64,000 bases of DNA from Streptomyces rishiriensis (GCF_003112535.1 NZ_BEWA01000012.1:682001-746000); one strand, 5' to 3'; counted from the stretch's first letter, positions 50,003-58,579 are shown. Numbers and translations are program-made. Notes: a model not told the origin generated them from the letters alone.

Positions 50003-50061
50003 TCAATGGCTCCAGTTGATCCTCGGAGGTCTTCCGCAGAACCGACCCCCAGCCGCCGGCC

Positions 50062-50140
50062 TCTTCTGTCGGACAGAAGATTTGGTACGGACTGGGTCCC
50101 CGGCCTCCGAACCGGGGGTATCGGACGGGACATCCCGTCC
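50062..50140 (-). promoter_or_regulatory. Two stem-loops in the rpmJ-rpsM gap
   Basis: TCTTCTGT-n3-ACAGAAGA (50062-50080) and GGACGGGA-n2-TCCCGTCC (50123-50140), both perfect. The 218-bp gap probably contains a start or processing site for an rpsM-rpsK-rpoA-rplQ transcript. No known leader motif was recognised. Confidence 0.6.
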
Positions 50141-50221
50141 GGGCCCTGCGTATGAACAAATTCAGCTCGCGTCGCGCGAAGTCTCTGCGATATCGGTGCA
50201 GAGGGTGTGATCCGTGTGCGG

Positions 50222-50335
50222 TCAGCCCTGGCGCTGCTTGTGGCGCGGGTTCTCGCAAATGACCATGACCCGACCATGACGGCGGATCACCCTGCACTTG
50301 TCGCAGATCTTCTTGACGCTCGGCTTGACCTTCAT
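50222..50335 (-). CDS. rpmJ: Ribosomal protein bL36
   Basis: 37 aa. MKVKPSVKKICDKCRVIRRH is followed by a tail with Cys and His; the C-x2-C-x12-C-x4-H zinc ribbon is complete (Cys11, Cys14, Cys27, His32), so this is the zinc-containing form rather than a C-minus paralogue. It follows infA by 73 bp. Too short for most gene finders but certain. Confidence 0.97.
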   Translation of the reverse strand: MKVKPSVKKICDKCRVIRRHGRVMVICENPRHKQRQG

Positions 50336-50408
50336 TGGGTGAGGTTCTCCGGGTCAGTTGCCAACAGCCCCGAACGCCCGGGAGGGCGCGCGAAGGTATG
50401 GGCAAGAT

Positions 50409-50630
50409 CTACTTGTACCGGTAGACGATCCGGCCACGCGTCAGGTCGTACGGAGACAGCTCCACCACGACCCGGTCGTCAGGGAGGATACGGATGTAGT
50501 GCATACGCATCTTGCCGCTGATGTGCGCCAGGACCTGGTGGCCGTTCTGGAGCTCGACCTTGAACATGGCGTTCGGCAGAGACTCGACGACAGTGCCCTC
50601 GATCTCGATGGCACCTTGCTTCTTGGCCAC
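50409..50630 (-). CDS. infA: Translation initiation factor IF-1
   Basis: 73 aa OB-fold protein. AKKQGAIEIEGTVVESLPNA and GKMRMHYIRILPDDRVVVELS are diagnostic. It blocks the A site during initiation. GTG at 50628-50630; AAGGGCGAAGC is upstream. First gene of the infA-rpmJ-rpsM-rpsK-rpoA-rplQ cluster, well separated from map. Confidence 0.98.
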   Translation of the reverse strand: MAKKQGAIEIEGTVVESLPNAMFKVELQNGHQVLAHISGKMRMHYIRILPDDRVVVELSPYDLTRGRIVYRYK

Positions 50631-51018
50631 GCTTCGCCCTTCGAATCGACTACCTTGATCGGCTCCCCCGCCTTTTCCCTTACGGGCGCATGCGGACATG
50701 CGGGTGCACGAGAGCCGACGAGTCAGTCTACGCCAGCCCTAGCTGAAACACGAATCGAGAAGTCTGCCCCACGGGAGAGATCCTTAACCGAGACACCGCC
50801 GCAGCCCGCCCCGGAACGACCGAGGCCCGAGCTCCGAGAACGGGGCGCGCCTGCACGGCCCGTCCGGGGGTGCCCCCTCTGGGGGGTGTGAGGACGAGGC
50901 CCTGTTCGGGGCCGAAGCGGGGGTCCGGGGGCGGCAGCCCCCGGGGACGGGACCTTCCCCAGGCCCACGCCGGAGCGAACCTCAGCCCCAGCCCACGGCC
51001 GAACCCCCGGAAAGCGTC
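50631..51018. other. Gap between map and infA
   Basis: No gene. The left half (to about 50770) should carry the infA promoter; the right half is very GC-rich with a repeat-like hairpin cluster (50898-50944) that probably ends the map transcript. Confidence 0.45.
50898..50944. repeat. GC-rich REP-like hairpin cluster
   Basis: Adjacent hairpins GGCCC-n6-GGGCC and CCGGGGGC-n4-GCCCCCGG, within a stretch of the type (GGGTCCGGGGGCGGCAGCCC) that I recall seeing repeatedly between Streptomyces genes. It may serve as a terminator for map. Confidence 0.55.
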
Positions 51019-51855
51019 TCAGGCCAGCGGGTCCGGTGCCGCCTCGATGCCGTGCTCGGCCAGCTTCGCCCTGCCGCCGTCGGGAGACGTGAGCACCAGC
51101 GGCCCCTGCTCCGTCAGCGCCACCGAGTGCTCCCAGTGCGACGACCAGGTCCCGTCGGTCGTGATGACCGTCCACTCGTCCTCCAGGACCTCGGTCCGGG
51201 GAGTGCCGAGGGAGACCATCGGCTCGATGGCGAGGCAGAAGCCGGGCACCAGCTTGGGTCCCTTGCCCCGCCGGCGGTCGACGTAGTTCAGCAGGTGCGG
51301 GTCCATGTGCATCTCGGTGCCGATGCCGTGACCGCCGTAGTCCTCGATGATGCCGTAACGGCCGCCGCCCGGCTTCGGCTGACGGCGGATGTACGTCTCG
51401 ATGGCCCGCGAGACGTCCACCAGACGGTTGCCGAGCTTCATGGCCGCGATGCCGGCCCACATCGACTCCTCCGTCACCCGGGAGAGCTCGACCAGCTCCG
51501 GGGCGTGGCCGGAGCCGACGAAGGCGGTGTACGCCGCGTCGCCGTGCCAGCCGTCCACGATCGCGCCGCAGTCGATCGAGATGACGTCGCCGTCCTTGAG
51601 GACGACCTCGGCGGAGGGGATGCCGTGGACGACCACGTCGTTCACCGAGGTGCAGATCGTCGCGGGGAAGCCGCCGTAGCCCAGGAAGTTCGACTTCGCG
51701 CCGTGCTCCGCGAGGACCTTGCGGGCGACGAGGTCGAGGTCCATCGTCGTCGCACCCGGCACCGCGGCTTCCCGCGTCGCCGCGTGGATGGCGGCGACGA
51801 CCAACCCCGCCGCCCGCATCTTGGCGATCTGCTCGGGGCTCTTGATCTGCACCAT
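51019..51855 (-). CDS. map: Methionine aminopeptidase type I
   Basis: 278 aa. Metal ligands are in ISIDCGAIVDGWHGDAAYT (two Asp), GGHGIGTEMHMDP (His), and AIEPMVSLG plus TTDGTWSSHWEHSVALTE (two Glu). It removes the initiator Met in the cytosol. ATG at 51853-51855 gives the conserved MVQIKSPEQIAKMR start. It is 100 bp after adk in the same operon. Confidence 0.97.
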   Translation of the reverse strand: MVQIKSPEQIAKMRAAGLVVAAIHAATREAAVPGATTMDLDLVARKVLAEHGAKSNFLGYGGFPATICTSVNDVVVHGIPSAEVVLKDGDVISIDCGAIVDGWHGDAAYTAFVGSGHAPELVELSRVTEESMWAGIAAMKLGNRLVDVSRAIETYIRRQPKPGGGRYGIIEDYGGHGIGTEMHMDPHLLNYVDRRRGKGPKLVPGFCLAIEPMVSLGTPRTEVLEDEWTVITTDGTWSSHWEHSVALTEQGPLVLTSPDGGRAKLAEHGIEAAPDPLA

Positions 51856-51955
51856 GGGGGGCCTGCGCTCTCCGTCACTCAGGTCGGTCACGTACGTACA
51901 CAACAGTACGGCCGTGGGGTCCCGGAGGACTCCACGGCCGTATCCGGGCCGACGA

Positions 51956-52618
51956 CTACTGGTCGTCGCCCTCGCGCTTCAGCGCCGCCAGCGCACGGGC
52001 GGTGACCTCGTCCACGGGGCCCATGGCCTCGATGGTCACGACCAGGCCCTGCGCCTTGTAGTAGTCGATGATCGGCTCGGTCTGCGTGTGGTAGACCTCG
52101 AGCCGCGTGCGCACGGTTTCCTCGGAGTCGTCGTCGCGCTGGTACAGCTCGCCGCCGCAGAGGTCGCAGACCCCGTCCTTGGCCGGCTTCTTGTACGAGA
52201 CGTGGAAGACGTGCGCGGAGTCGTTGCGGCAGATGCGCCGGCCGGCGATCCGCTTGACGACCTCCTCCTCCGGAGCCTCCAGGTCCAGTACCGCGTCCAG
52301 CTCGATGCCCTCGGTGGTGAGGAGCTCGTCGAGCGCCTCGGCCTGCGAGACGTTGCGCGGGAAGCCGTCCAGCAGGAAGCCTCGCTCGGCGTCCGGCTGC
52401 TCCATGCGGTCCTTGGCCATGGCGATGGTGACCTCGTCGGGGACGAGGTTGCCGGCGTCCATGTAGGACTTCGCGAGCTTCCCGAGTTCCGTCTGCCGGC
52501 TGATGTTGGCGCGGAACAGGTCGCCCGTGGAGATGTGAGGAACGCGGAGCTTCTCGGCCAGACGTGTGGCCTGCGTTCCCTTTCCGGCGCCCGGCGGCCC
52601 GACGAGGACGATACGCAT
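51956..52618 (-). CDS. adk: Adenylate kinase
   Basis: 220 aa. P-loop GPPGAGKGTQA (7-17), the AMP-binding LLDGFPRNVSQAEAL, and a LID with one Cys in RICRND and a CDLCGGELYQRDDD block, so it has only part of the four-Cys zinc set. It keeps the adenylate balance. The ATG overlaps the secY stop by one base. Confidence 0.97.
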   Translation of the reverse strand: MRIVLVGPPGAGKGTQATRLAEKLRVPHISTGDLFRANISRQTELGKLAKSYMDAGNLVPDEVTIAMAKDRMEQPDAERGFLLDGFPRNVSQAEALDELLTTEGIELDAVLDLEAPEEEVVKRIAGRRICRNDSAHVFHVSYKKPAKDGVCDLCGGELYQRDDDSEETVRTRLEVYHTQTEPIIDYYKAQGLVVTIEAMGPVDEVTARALAALKREGDDQ

Positions 52619-53931
52619 CAGCGGAGGAACCCTTCGTAATTGCGCTGCTGGAGCTGGCTCTCGATCTGCTTCACCGTTTCGAGACCGACACCCACGATGA
52701 TCAGGATGCTGGTGCCACCGAACGGGAAGTTCTGGCTTGCCCCGAAGCCAACCAACGCCATCGTCGGTACAAGAGCGATAAGACCCAGATACAGCGAACC
52801 CGGCCAGGTGATCCGGTTGAGCACGTACGACAGGTACTCAGCGGTCGGTCGGCCAGCCCGGATGCCCGGGATGAAGCCACCATACTTCTTCATGTTGTCG
52901 GCGACTTCCTCGGGGTTGAAGGAGATCGCCACGTAGAAGAACGCGAAGAAAACGATCAGCAAGAAGTACATGCTGATGTAGATCGGGTGGTCGCCCTTGG
53001 TCAGGTTGGTCTCGATCCAGGTCTTCCAGCTGGACTGTCCGCTGGAGAACTGGGCGACCAGAGCCGGGATGTAGAGCAGCGACGAGGCGAAGATGACCGG
53101 GATCACACCGGCCTGGTTCACCTTCAGCGGGATGTACGTCGAGGTGCCGCCGTAGGACCGGCGGCCGATCATGCGCTTCGCGTACTGCACGGGGATCCGG
53201 CGCTGGGCCTGCTCGACGAAGACCACCAGACCGACCATGACGAGGCCGACCAGGATGACGGTGCCGAACTCGATCCAGCCGTCCGCCAGCGTGCCCTGCT
53301 TCTTGATGGCCCACAGCGCGGAGGGGAACGTCGCGGCGATCGAGATGAACATCAGGATCGACATGCCGTTGCCGATGCCGCGGTCGGTGATGAGCTCACC
53401 GAGCCACATGACCATGGCCGTGCCGGCGGTCATGCAGATGACCATGGTGATGGTCGTGAAGATCGCCTGGTCCGGGACGATGCTGGACGCGACCGAGCAA
53501 CCGGAGAACAGGGCGCCGCTGCGAGCCGTGGCCACCAGACCGGTGCCCTGCAGGATCGCGAGCGCCACGGTCAGGTAGCGGGTGTACTGGGTGATCTTCG
53601 CCGTACCGGCCTGGCCCTCCTTCTTCAGGGCTTCCAGGCGCGGGATGACCACGGTGAGCAGCTGAAGGATGATGCTCGCCGTGATGTACGGCATGATGCC
53701 CAGCGCGAAGATGGTGATCTGCAGCAGCGCGCCGCCGCTGAACATGTTCACCAGACCGAAGAGGCCCTGGTTGCCGGACGCCTCGTCCACACACCGCTGA
53801 ACGGACGTGTAGTCGACACCGGGGATCGGGATGTGCGTCCCGACCCGGTAGATCACGATGATCCCGAGCGTGAAGAGGAGCTTCTTGCGCAGGTCGGGCG
53901 TCCTGAACGCCCGGGCGAACGCGGTGAGCAC
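52618..53931 (-). CDS. secY: Protein translocase channel SecY
   Basis: 437 aa, ten membrane helices. The plug and pore region (VDYTSVQRCVDEASGNQGLFGLVNMFSGGALLQITIFALG), the cytoplasmic loops and the end QQRNYEGFLR are typical. It is the core of the Sec channel. A terminator lies upstream between rplO and secY, so secY-adk-map probably form their own operon, unlike E. coli where secY is inside spc. Confidence 0.98.
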   Translation of the reverse strand: MLTAFARAFRTPDLRKKLLFTLGIIVIYRVGTHIPIPGVDYTSVQRCVDEASGNQGLFGLVNMFSGGALLQITIFALGIMPYITASIILQLLTVVIPRLEALKKEGQAGTAKITQYTRYLTVALAILQGTGLVATARSGALFSGCSVASSIVPDQAIFTTITMVICMTAGTAMVMWLGELITDRGIGNGMSILMFISIAATFPSALWAIKKQGTLADGWIEFGTVILVGLVMVGLVVFVEQAQRRIPVQYAKRMIGRRSYGGTSTYIPLKVNQAGVIPVIFASSLLYIPALVAQFSSGQSSWKTWIETNLTKGDHPIYISMYFLLIVFFAFFYVAISFNPEEVADNMKKYGGFIPGIRAGRPTAEYLSYVLNRITWPGSLYLGLIALVPTMALVGFGASQNFPFGGTSILIIVGVGLETVKQIESQLQQRNYEGFLR

Positions 53932-54121
53932 GGTGCCTCCTGCGACCCCCGCGCATCTGCGTCAAGGGTGACGGTCTTGAGGGGCCAATAAGAACAACGA
54001 CTTACAGCAACGACATGAGTAACGGTCGACTGCCGCTCAAGGTGCCCCCTTGGGAGAACCTTGTGAAAAGTGGGCAGTGCTGGTCACCATACCCGCGACA
54101 CACCTGCCCTAGGAACGACCA

Positions 54122-54155
54122 ACCGGGGATACCCCATTTGTGGGGTATCCCCGGT
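54122..54155. terminator. Hairpin between rplO and secY
   Basis: A perfect 15-bp stem (ACCGGGGATACCCCA / TGGGGTATCCCCGGT) with a TTTG loop, 36 nt after the rplO stop. There is no T-run; it probably ends the spc operon. Confidence 0.82.
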
Positions 54156-54190
54156 CGGGATCGCTCAAGTCATCGAGACACCTGAGATGT

Positions 54191-54646
54191 TCAGATGAGC
54201 TCGGTGACGGTACCGCCGGCGGCGGTGATCTTCTCCTTGGCGGAGCCGGAGACGGCGTCGACCGTCACCTGCAGCGCCACGGAGATCTCGCCCTGGCCGA
54301 GGACCTTGACGAGGCTGTTCTTGCGAACGGCGCCCTTGGCGACGAGCCCCTCGACGGTGACCTCGCCACCCTCCGGGTACAGCGCGCCCAGCTTGTCGAG
54401 GTTCACGACCTGGAACTCGGTCTTGAACGGGTTCCGGAAGCCCTTGAGCTTCGGGAGACGCATGTGGAGGGGCATCTGCCCACCCTCGAAGCGCTCCGGA
54501 ACCTGGTAACGGGCCTTCGTGCCCTTGGTACCACGACCGGCCGTCTTACCCTTCGACGCCTCACCGCGACCCACACGGGTCTTCGCGGTCTTGGCGCCCG
54601 GGGCGGGACGGAGGTTGTGGATCTTGAGCGGGTTGTTCTCCGCCAT
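54191..54646 (-). CDS. rplO: Ribosomal protein uL15
   Basis: 151 aa. NPLKIHNLRPAPGAKTAKTR and the Gly/Lys-rich basic arm GRGEASKGKTAGRGTKG start it. Last gene of the spc operon. ATG at 54644-54646, two bases after rpmD's end. Confidence 0.98.
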   Translation of the reverse strand: MAENNPLKIHNLRPAPGAKTAKTRVGRGEASKGKTAGRGTKGTKARYQVPERFEGGQMPLHMRLPKLKGFRNPFKTEFQVVNLDKLGALYPEGGEVTVEGLVAKGAVRKNSLVKVLGQGEISVALQVTVDAVSGSAKEKITAAGGTVTELI

Positions 54647-54648
54647 GA

Positions 54649-54831
54649 TCAGTCGACCTCCTCGACCGTCACGAGGTGGCGGACGGTGTGCACCATTCCG
54701 CGGAACTCGGGGCGGTCCTCCTTGACGACCACGTCGTTCAGGCGCTTGAGCCCGAGCGAACGCAGGGTGTCACGGTGGTTCTGCTTGCTGCCGATGTACG
54801 ACTTCGTCTGCGTGATCCTGAGCTGTGCCAT
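54649..54831 (-). CDS. rpmD: Ribosomal protein uL30
   Basis: 60 aa. MAQLRITQTKSYIGSKQNHR and LGLKRLNDVV are the L30 blocks. Its ATG shares one base with the rpsE TAA stop. Confidence 0.97.
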   Translation of the reverse strand: MAQLRITQTKSYIGSKQNHRDTLRSLGLKRLNDVVVKEDRPEFRGMVHTVRHLVTVEEVD

Positions 54832-55439
54832 TACGCAGCACCAGCCCCGGCACGCGCACGAAGCAGAGCCGCGGGGGCGACGTCCTCGAGGGGCAGACCG
54901 CGGCGGGCCGCGATCTCCTCGGGACGCTGCAGGCCCTTCAGGGCCTCCACGGTCGCGTGCACGATGTTGATCGCGTTCGACGAACCGAGCGACTTCGACA
55001 GGATGTCGTGAACGCCGGCGCACTCGAGCACAGCACGCACCGGGCCACCGGCGATGACGCCGGTACCGGGGGAAGCAGGCTTGAGCAGAACGACGCCCGC
55101 AGCCTTCTCGCCCGTGATCGGGTGCGGGATGGTGCCCTGGATACGCGGGACCTTGAAGAAGTGCTTCTTGGCCTCCTCAACGCCCTTGGCGATGGCGGCC
55201 GGCACCTCCTTGGCCTTGCCGTATCCGACACCCACGGTGCCGTCACCGTCGCCCACCACGACCAGCGCGGTGAAGCTGAAGCGACGACCACCCTTCACAA
55301 CCTTGGCGACACGGTTGATCGCGACGACGCGCTCAACGTACGCGGTCTTCTCGGCGGCAGCAGCGCCGCCGTCACGGCCCTTCCGGTCCCGCCGCTCGCC
55401 GCCACCGGCACCGCCACCGCGGCGCTGGGGTCCAGCCAT
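54831..55439 (-). CDS. rpsE: Ribosomal protein uS5
   Basis: 202 aa. An Arg/Gly-rich N-terminal arm of about 30 residues precedes the S5 double-stranded RNA-binding fold (VAKVVKGGRRFSFTALVVVGD) and the C-terminal domain (SPGTGVIAGGPVRAVLE, LGSSNAINIVHAT). It helps decoding accuracy; spectinomycin contacts its loop. Confidence 0.98.
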   Translation of the reverse strand: MAGPQRRGGGAGGGERRDRKGRDGGAAAAEKTAYVERVVAINRVAKVVKGGRRFSFTALVVVGDGDGTVGVGYGKAKEVPAAIAKGVEEAKKHFFKVPRIQGTIPHPITGEKAAGVVLLKPASPGTGVIAGGPVRAVLECAGVHDILSKSLGSSNAINIVHATVEALKGLQRPEEIAARRGLPLEDVAPAALLRARAGAGAA

Positions 55440-55480
55440 TGGAATTACCTCTCTCTGTTTCCGCTAGCTACGGAACCGAC

Positions 55481-55864
55481 TCAGAACTTGAGTCCGGCTT
55501 CGCGGGCGGCGTCCGCCAGGGCGGCGATGCGCCCGGCGTACTGGTTACCACCACGGTCGAACACGACAGCCTCGACACCGGCGGCCTTGGCGCGCTCGGC
55601 GACCAGGGCGCCGACCTGCTTGGCCTGCGAGGACTTGTCGGCCTCACCACCGCGGATCGTGGTGTCCAGGGTCGACGCCGACGCCAGGGTGTGACCCTTG
55701 ATGTCGTCGATGACCTGAGCCACGATGTGGCGGTTGGAGCGCGTCACGACCAGGCGCGGACGCTCCGCCGTACCCGAGATGTGCTTACGGATCCGGATGT
55801 GGCGACGCTTGATCGCGGCACGCTTGTAAGCGTCGCCCTTGAGGATCTTCTGTCCGTATGCCAT
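55481..55864 (-). CDS. rplR: Ribosomal protein uL18
   Basis: 127 aa. RRHIRIRKHISGTAERPRLV is followed by the 5S rRNA-binding core; EAVVFDRGGNQYAGRIAALA and AAREAGLKF close it. Confidence 0.98.
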   Translation of the reverse strand: MAYGQKILKGDAYKRAAIKRRHIRIRKHISGTAERPRLVVTRSNRHIVAQVIDDIKGHTLASASTLDTTIRGGEADKSSQAKQVGALVAERAKAAGVEAVVFDRGGNQYAGRIAALADAAREAGLKF

Positions 55865-55867
55865 GGC

Positions 55868-56407
55868 TTACTTACCCGCCTTTCCGACCTTGCGGCGGAT
55901 GACTTCGCCCTCGTACTTGACACCCTTGGCCTTGTACGGGTCGGGCTTGCGCAGCTTGCGGATGTTGGCCGCAACCTCGCCGACCTTCTGCTTGTCGATG
56001 CCCTCGACCTGGAAGCGGGTCGGGGTCTCCACCTTGAAGGTGATTCCCTCGGGCGCCTCGACGGTGATCGGGTGGCTGTAACCGAGCGCGAACTCGAGGT
56101 TCGAGCCCTTCGCGGTCACGCGGTAACCGACACCACTGATCTCGAGCTTCTTCACGTAACCCTCGGTCACGCCGGTGATCATGTTCGCCACCAGCGTGCG
56201 GGACAGGCCGTGCAGGGCCTTGCTCTGACGCTCGTCGTTGGGGCGAGTGACGTTCAGGACGCCGTCCTCAGCCTTGGCGATCTCGATCGGCGAAACGACG
56301 GTGTGGGTCAGCGAGCCCTTGGGGCCCTTGACCGAAACCGTCTGGCCGTCGATGGTGACGTCCACGCCGGCGGGAACCGTGATAGGGAGCTTGCCAATAC
56401 GCGACAT
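55868..56407 (-). CDS. rplF: Ribosomal protein uL6
   Basis: 179 aa, two repeated alpha-beta domains. SRIGKLPITVPAGVDVTIDG starts it, and KVGEVAANIRKLRKPDPYKA, then EGEVIRRKVGKAGK end it. Confidence 0.98.
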   Translation of the reverse strand: MSRIGKLPITVPAGVDVTIDGQTVSVKGPKGSLTHTVVSPIEIAKAEDGVLNVTRPNDERQSKALHGLSRTLVANMITGVTEGYVKKLEISGVGYRVTAKGSNLEFALGYSHPITVEAPEGITFKVETPTRFQVEGIDKQKVGEVAANIRKLRKPDPYKAKGVKYEGEVIRRKVGKAGK

Positions 56408-56431
56408 AGCTGTTTCCTCCGTTCCCTTCCG

Positions 56432-56830
56432 CTACCAGACGTAGGCGAGAACTTCTCCGCCTACGCCCTTCTTGCCGGCCTGCTTGTCGGTGAGGAGACC
56501 GTGCGACGTGGAGATGATCGCCACGCCGAGGCCACCGAGCACCTTGGGCAGGGAGGTGGACTTCGCGTAAACCCGGAGACCGGGCTTGGAGATCCGCTTG
56601 ATGCCCGCGATGGAGCGCTCACGGTTCGGGCCGAACTTCAGCTCGAGAACGAGGTTCTTGCCGACCTCGGCGTCCTCGACCTTCCAGCCCGTGATGAAGC
56701 CCTCCTGCTGGAGGATCTCCGCGATGTGAGACTTGATCTTCGATGCCGGCATCGTCACGGAGTCGTGGTACGCCGAGTTCGCGTTCCGCAGACGCGTAAG
56801 CATGTCTGCGATCGGATCAGTCATGGTCAT
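56432..56830 (-). CDS. rpsH: Ribosomal protein uS8
   Basis: 132 aa. DPIADMLTRLRNANSAYHDS starts it and KGVGGEVLAYVW ends it. ATG at 56828-56830 gives the standard length; a GTG or ATG farther upstream would add 15 residues not found in S8. The 209-bp gap to rpsN holds a weak hairpin at about 57016-57044. Confidence 0.97.
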   Translation of the reverse strand: MTMTDPIADMLTRLRNANSAYHDSVTMPASKIKSHIAEILQQEGFITGWKVEDAEVGKNLVLELKFGPNRERSIAGIKRISKPGLRVYAKSTSLPKVLGGLGVAIISTSHGLLTDKQAGKKGVGGEVLAYVW

Positions 56831-57039
56831 GAGTTGGCCTGTGGCCTCTCTCGCCGGGGTTTCCTGGTGCGCCATCCCTCTCCCCGATCCGAGACGGGAC
56901 GGGTGCGGCGCGGTGGACCTACGGCGTAGTAAGTCGTACGGGCGTCAGGCGCCCAACCCTCCCAGCCTACGGCATGGAAGGACGGGCACCTGACACGCCC
57001 ATTGCTTACCGAGAGCCTCTGGAACCCTGATTTAGGGGT

Positions 57040-57225
57040 TTACCAGGAGCTCTTGGTCACGCCCGGCAGCTCGCCGCGGTGAGCCATCTCACGAAGGCAC
57101 ACACGGCAGAGGCCGAACTTGCGGTACACGGAGTGCGGACGACCGCAGCGCTGGCAGCGGTTGTAAGCGCGCACAGCGAACTTGGGCTTGCGAGCAGCCT
57201 TCGCGATCAGAGCCTTCTTCGCCAT
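57040..57225 (-). CDS. rpsN: Ribosomal protein uS14, zinc-ribbon type
   Basis: 61 aa. Four zinc ligands are kept: CQRCGRPHSVYRKFGLCRVC (Cys24, 27, 40, 43). This is the C-plus form of S14, whose zinc-free paralogue is typically under Zur control elsewhere in the genome. ATG at 57223-57225. Confidence 0.97.
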   Translation of the reverse strand: MAKKALIAKAARKPKFAVRAYNRCQRCGRPHSVYRKFGLCRVCLREMAHRGELPGVTKSSW

Positions 57226-57230
57226 CTCGC

Positions 57231-57788
57231 TCACGCCTCCTTGAAGGGGAAGCCGAGGTGACGAAGGAGCGCGCGGCCCTCAGCGTCGTTGGTCGCCGTG
57301 GTGACCACGGTGATGTCCATACCCCGGACACGGTCGATCTTGTCCTGGTCGATCTCGTGGAACATGACCTGCTCCGTGAGACCGAAGGTGTAGTTGCCAC
57401 GGCCGTCGAACTGCTTGGGGGACAGACCACGGAAGTCGCGGATGCGCGGGAGCGCGAGCGACAGGGTGCGGTCCAGGAACTCCCACATGCGGTCGCCACG
57501 AAGCGTGACGTGGGCGCCGATCGGCTGACCCTCGCGCAGCTTGAACTGCGCGATGGACTTGCGGGCCTTGGTGACGGCCGGCTTCTGACCGGTGATCGTG
57601 GTGAGGTCGCGGATGGCGCCCTCGATCAGCTTGGAGTCGCGGGCGGCGTCGCCCACACCCATGTTGACCACGATCTTGACGAGGCCGGGGATCTGCATGA
57701 CGTTCTCGTAGGAGAACTCTTCACGCAGCTTGCCCGCGATCTCCTCGCGGTACTTCGTCTTCAGACGCGGAGTGGTGGTGGTAGCCAT
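57231..57788 (-). CDS. rplE: Ribosomal protein uL5
   Basis: 185 aa. NVMQIPGLVKIVVNMGVGDA, KPAVTKARKSIAQFKLREGQ and DRVRGMDITVVTTATNDAEG are present. Binds 5S rRNA. ATG overlaps the rplX stop by one base. Confidence 0.98.
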   Translation of the reverse strand: MATTTTPRLKTKYREEIAGKLREEFSYENVMQIPGLVKIVVNMGVGDAARDSKLIEGAIRDLTTITGQKPAVTKARKSIAQFKLREGQPIGAHVTLRGDRMWEFLDRTLSLALPRIRDFRGLSPKQFDGRGNYTFGLTEQVMFHEIDQDKIDRVRGMDITVVTTATNDAEGRALLRHLGFPFKEA

Positions 57789-58111
57789 CAGATGTCCTCA
57801 CCCGTCCGCTTGGCAACGCGGATCTTGTTGCCCTCGTCGTCGAAGCGGTAACCGACGCGCGTGACGACCTTGTTGCCGTCCTTCTCCACGACCAGCTGAA
57901 CGTTGGACACGTGGATCGGGGCCTCGGTGGTCACGATGCCGCCGGCCTGGGAGCCCTTGGCGGTCGGACCGGCCTTCGTGTGCTTCTTGACCCGGTTGAC
58001 ACCCTCGACCAGGACGCGGTCCTCACGGGGGAAGGCCGCGATGACCTTGCCCTGCTTGCCCTTGTCCTTACCGGTGATGACCTGGACCAGGTCGCCCTTC
58101 TTGATCTTCAT
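57788..58111 (-). CDS. rplX: Ribosomal protein uL24
   Basis: 107 aa. The KOW motif GDLVQVITGKDKGKQGKVI (about 6-24) is typical, followed by VLVEGVNRVKKHTK. It starts 50S assembly. Two bases separate it from rplN. Confidence 0.98.
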   Translation of the reverse strand: MKIKKGDLVQVITGKDKGKQGKVIAAFPREDRVLVEGVNRVKKHTKAGPTAKGSQAGGIVTTEAPIHVSNVQLVVEKDGNKVVTRVGYRFDDEGNKIRVAKRTGEDI

Positions 58112-58113
58112 GC

Positions 58114-58482
58114 TTACAGCACCTCCGGAGCCAGCGAGATGATCTTCATGAACTTCTTCTCGCGCAGCTCGCGCCCGACCGGGCCGAAGATGCGGGTGCC
58201 GCGAGGGTCGCCGTCGTTCTTCAGAATGACGGCGGCGTTCTCGTCGAAGCGGATGTACGAGCCGTCCGGACGGCGGCGCTCCTTGACGGTGCGAACGATG
58301 ACCGCCTTGACGACGTCACCCTTCTTCACGTTGCCACCGGGGATCGCGTCCTTGACGGTGGCGACGATGACGTCACCGATGCCCGCGTAGCGGCGACCGG
58401 AGCCACCGAGCACACGGATGCAAAGGATTTCCTTCGCACCAGTGTTGTCGGCGACACGCAGTCGCGACTCCTGCTGGATCAC
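58114..58482 (-). CDS. rplN: Ribosomal protein uL14
   Basis: 122 aa. MIQQESRLRVADNTGAKEIL and GGSGRRYAGIGDVIVATVKD begin it; ELREKKFMKIISLAPEVL ends it. First gene of the spc operon, after a 97-bp gap with two hairpins. Confidence 0.98.
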   Translation of the reverse strand: MIQQESRLRVADNTGAKEILCIRVLGGSGRRYAGIGDVIVATVKDAIPGGNVKKGDVVKAVIVRTVKERRRPDGSYIRFDENAAVILKNDGDPRGTRIFGPVGRELREKKFMKIISLAPEVL

Positions 58483-58510
58483 GTCTATCTCCTGTTTGTC
58501 TGCCGGTTCC

Positions 58511-58576
58511 CCGGGAGCCGCTCAGCGAGCGGCTCCCGGAGCCTGGCGGAACTGTCCTGCGAGTTTGCCCGCAGGA
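58511..58576 (-). promoter_or_regulatory. Two hairpins at the S10/spc operon boundary
   Basis: CCGGGAGCCGCT-n5-AGCGGCTCCCGG (58511-58539) and TCCTGCG-n8-CGCAGGA (58555-58576), both perfect, directly after the rpsQ stop. No T-run follows. They may act as partial terminator or RNase processing site. Confidence 0.7.
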
Positions 58577-58579
58577 GGA

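Noticed and set aside
50723..51018. C-terminal coding frame between map and infA on the minus strand
   Set aside because: It is an out-of-frame extension of map into the GC-rich hairpin region, with no start of its own.
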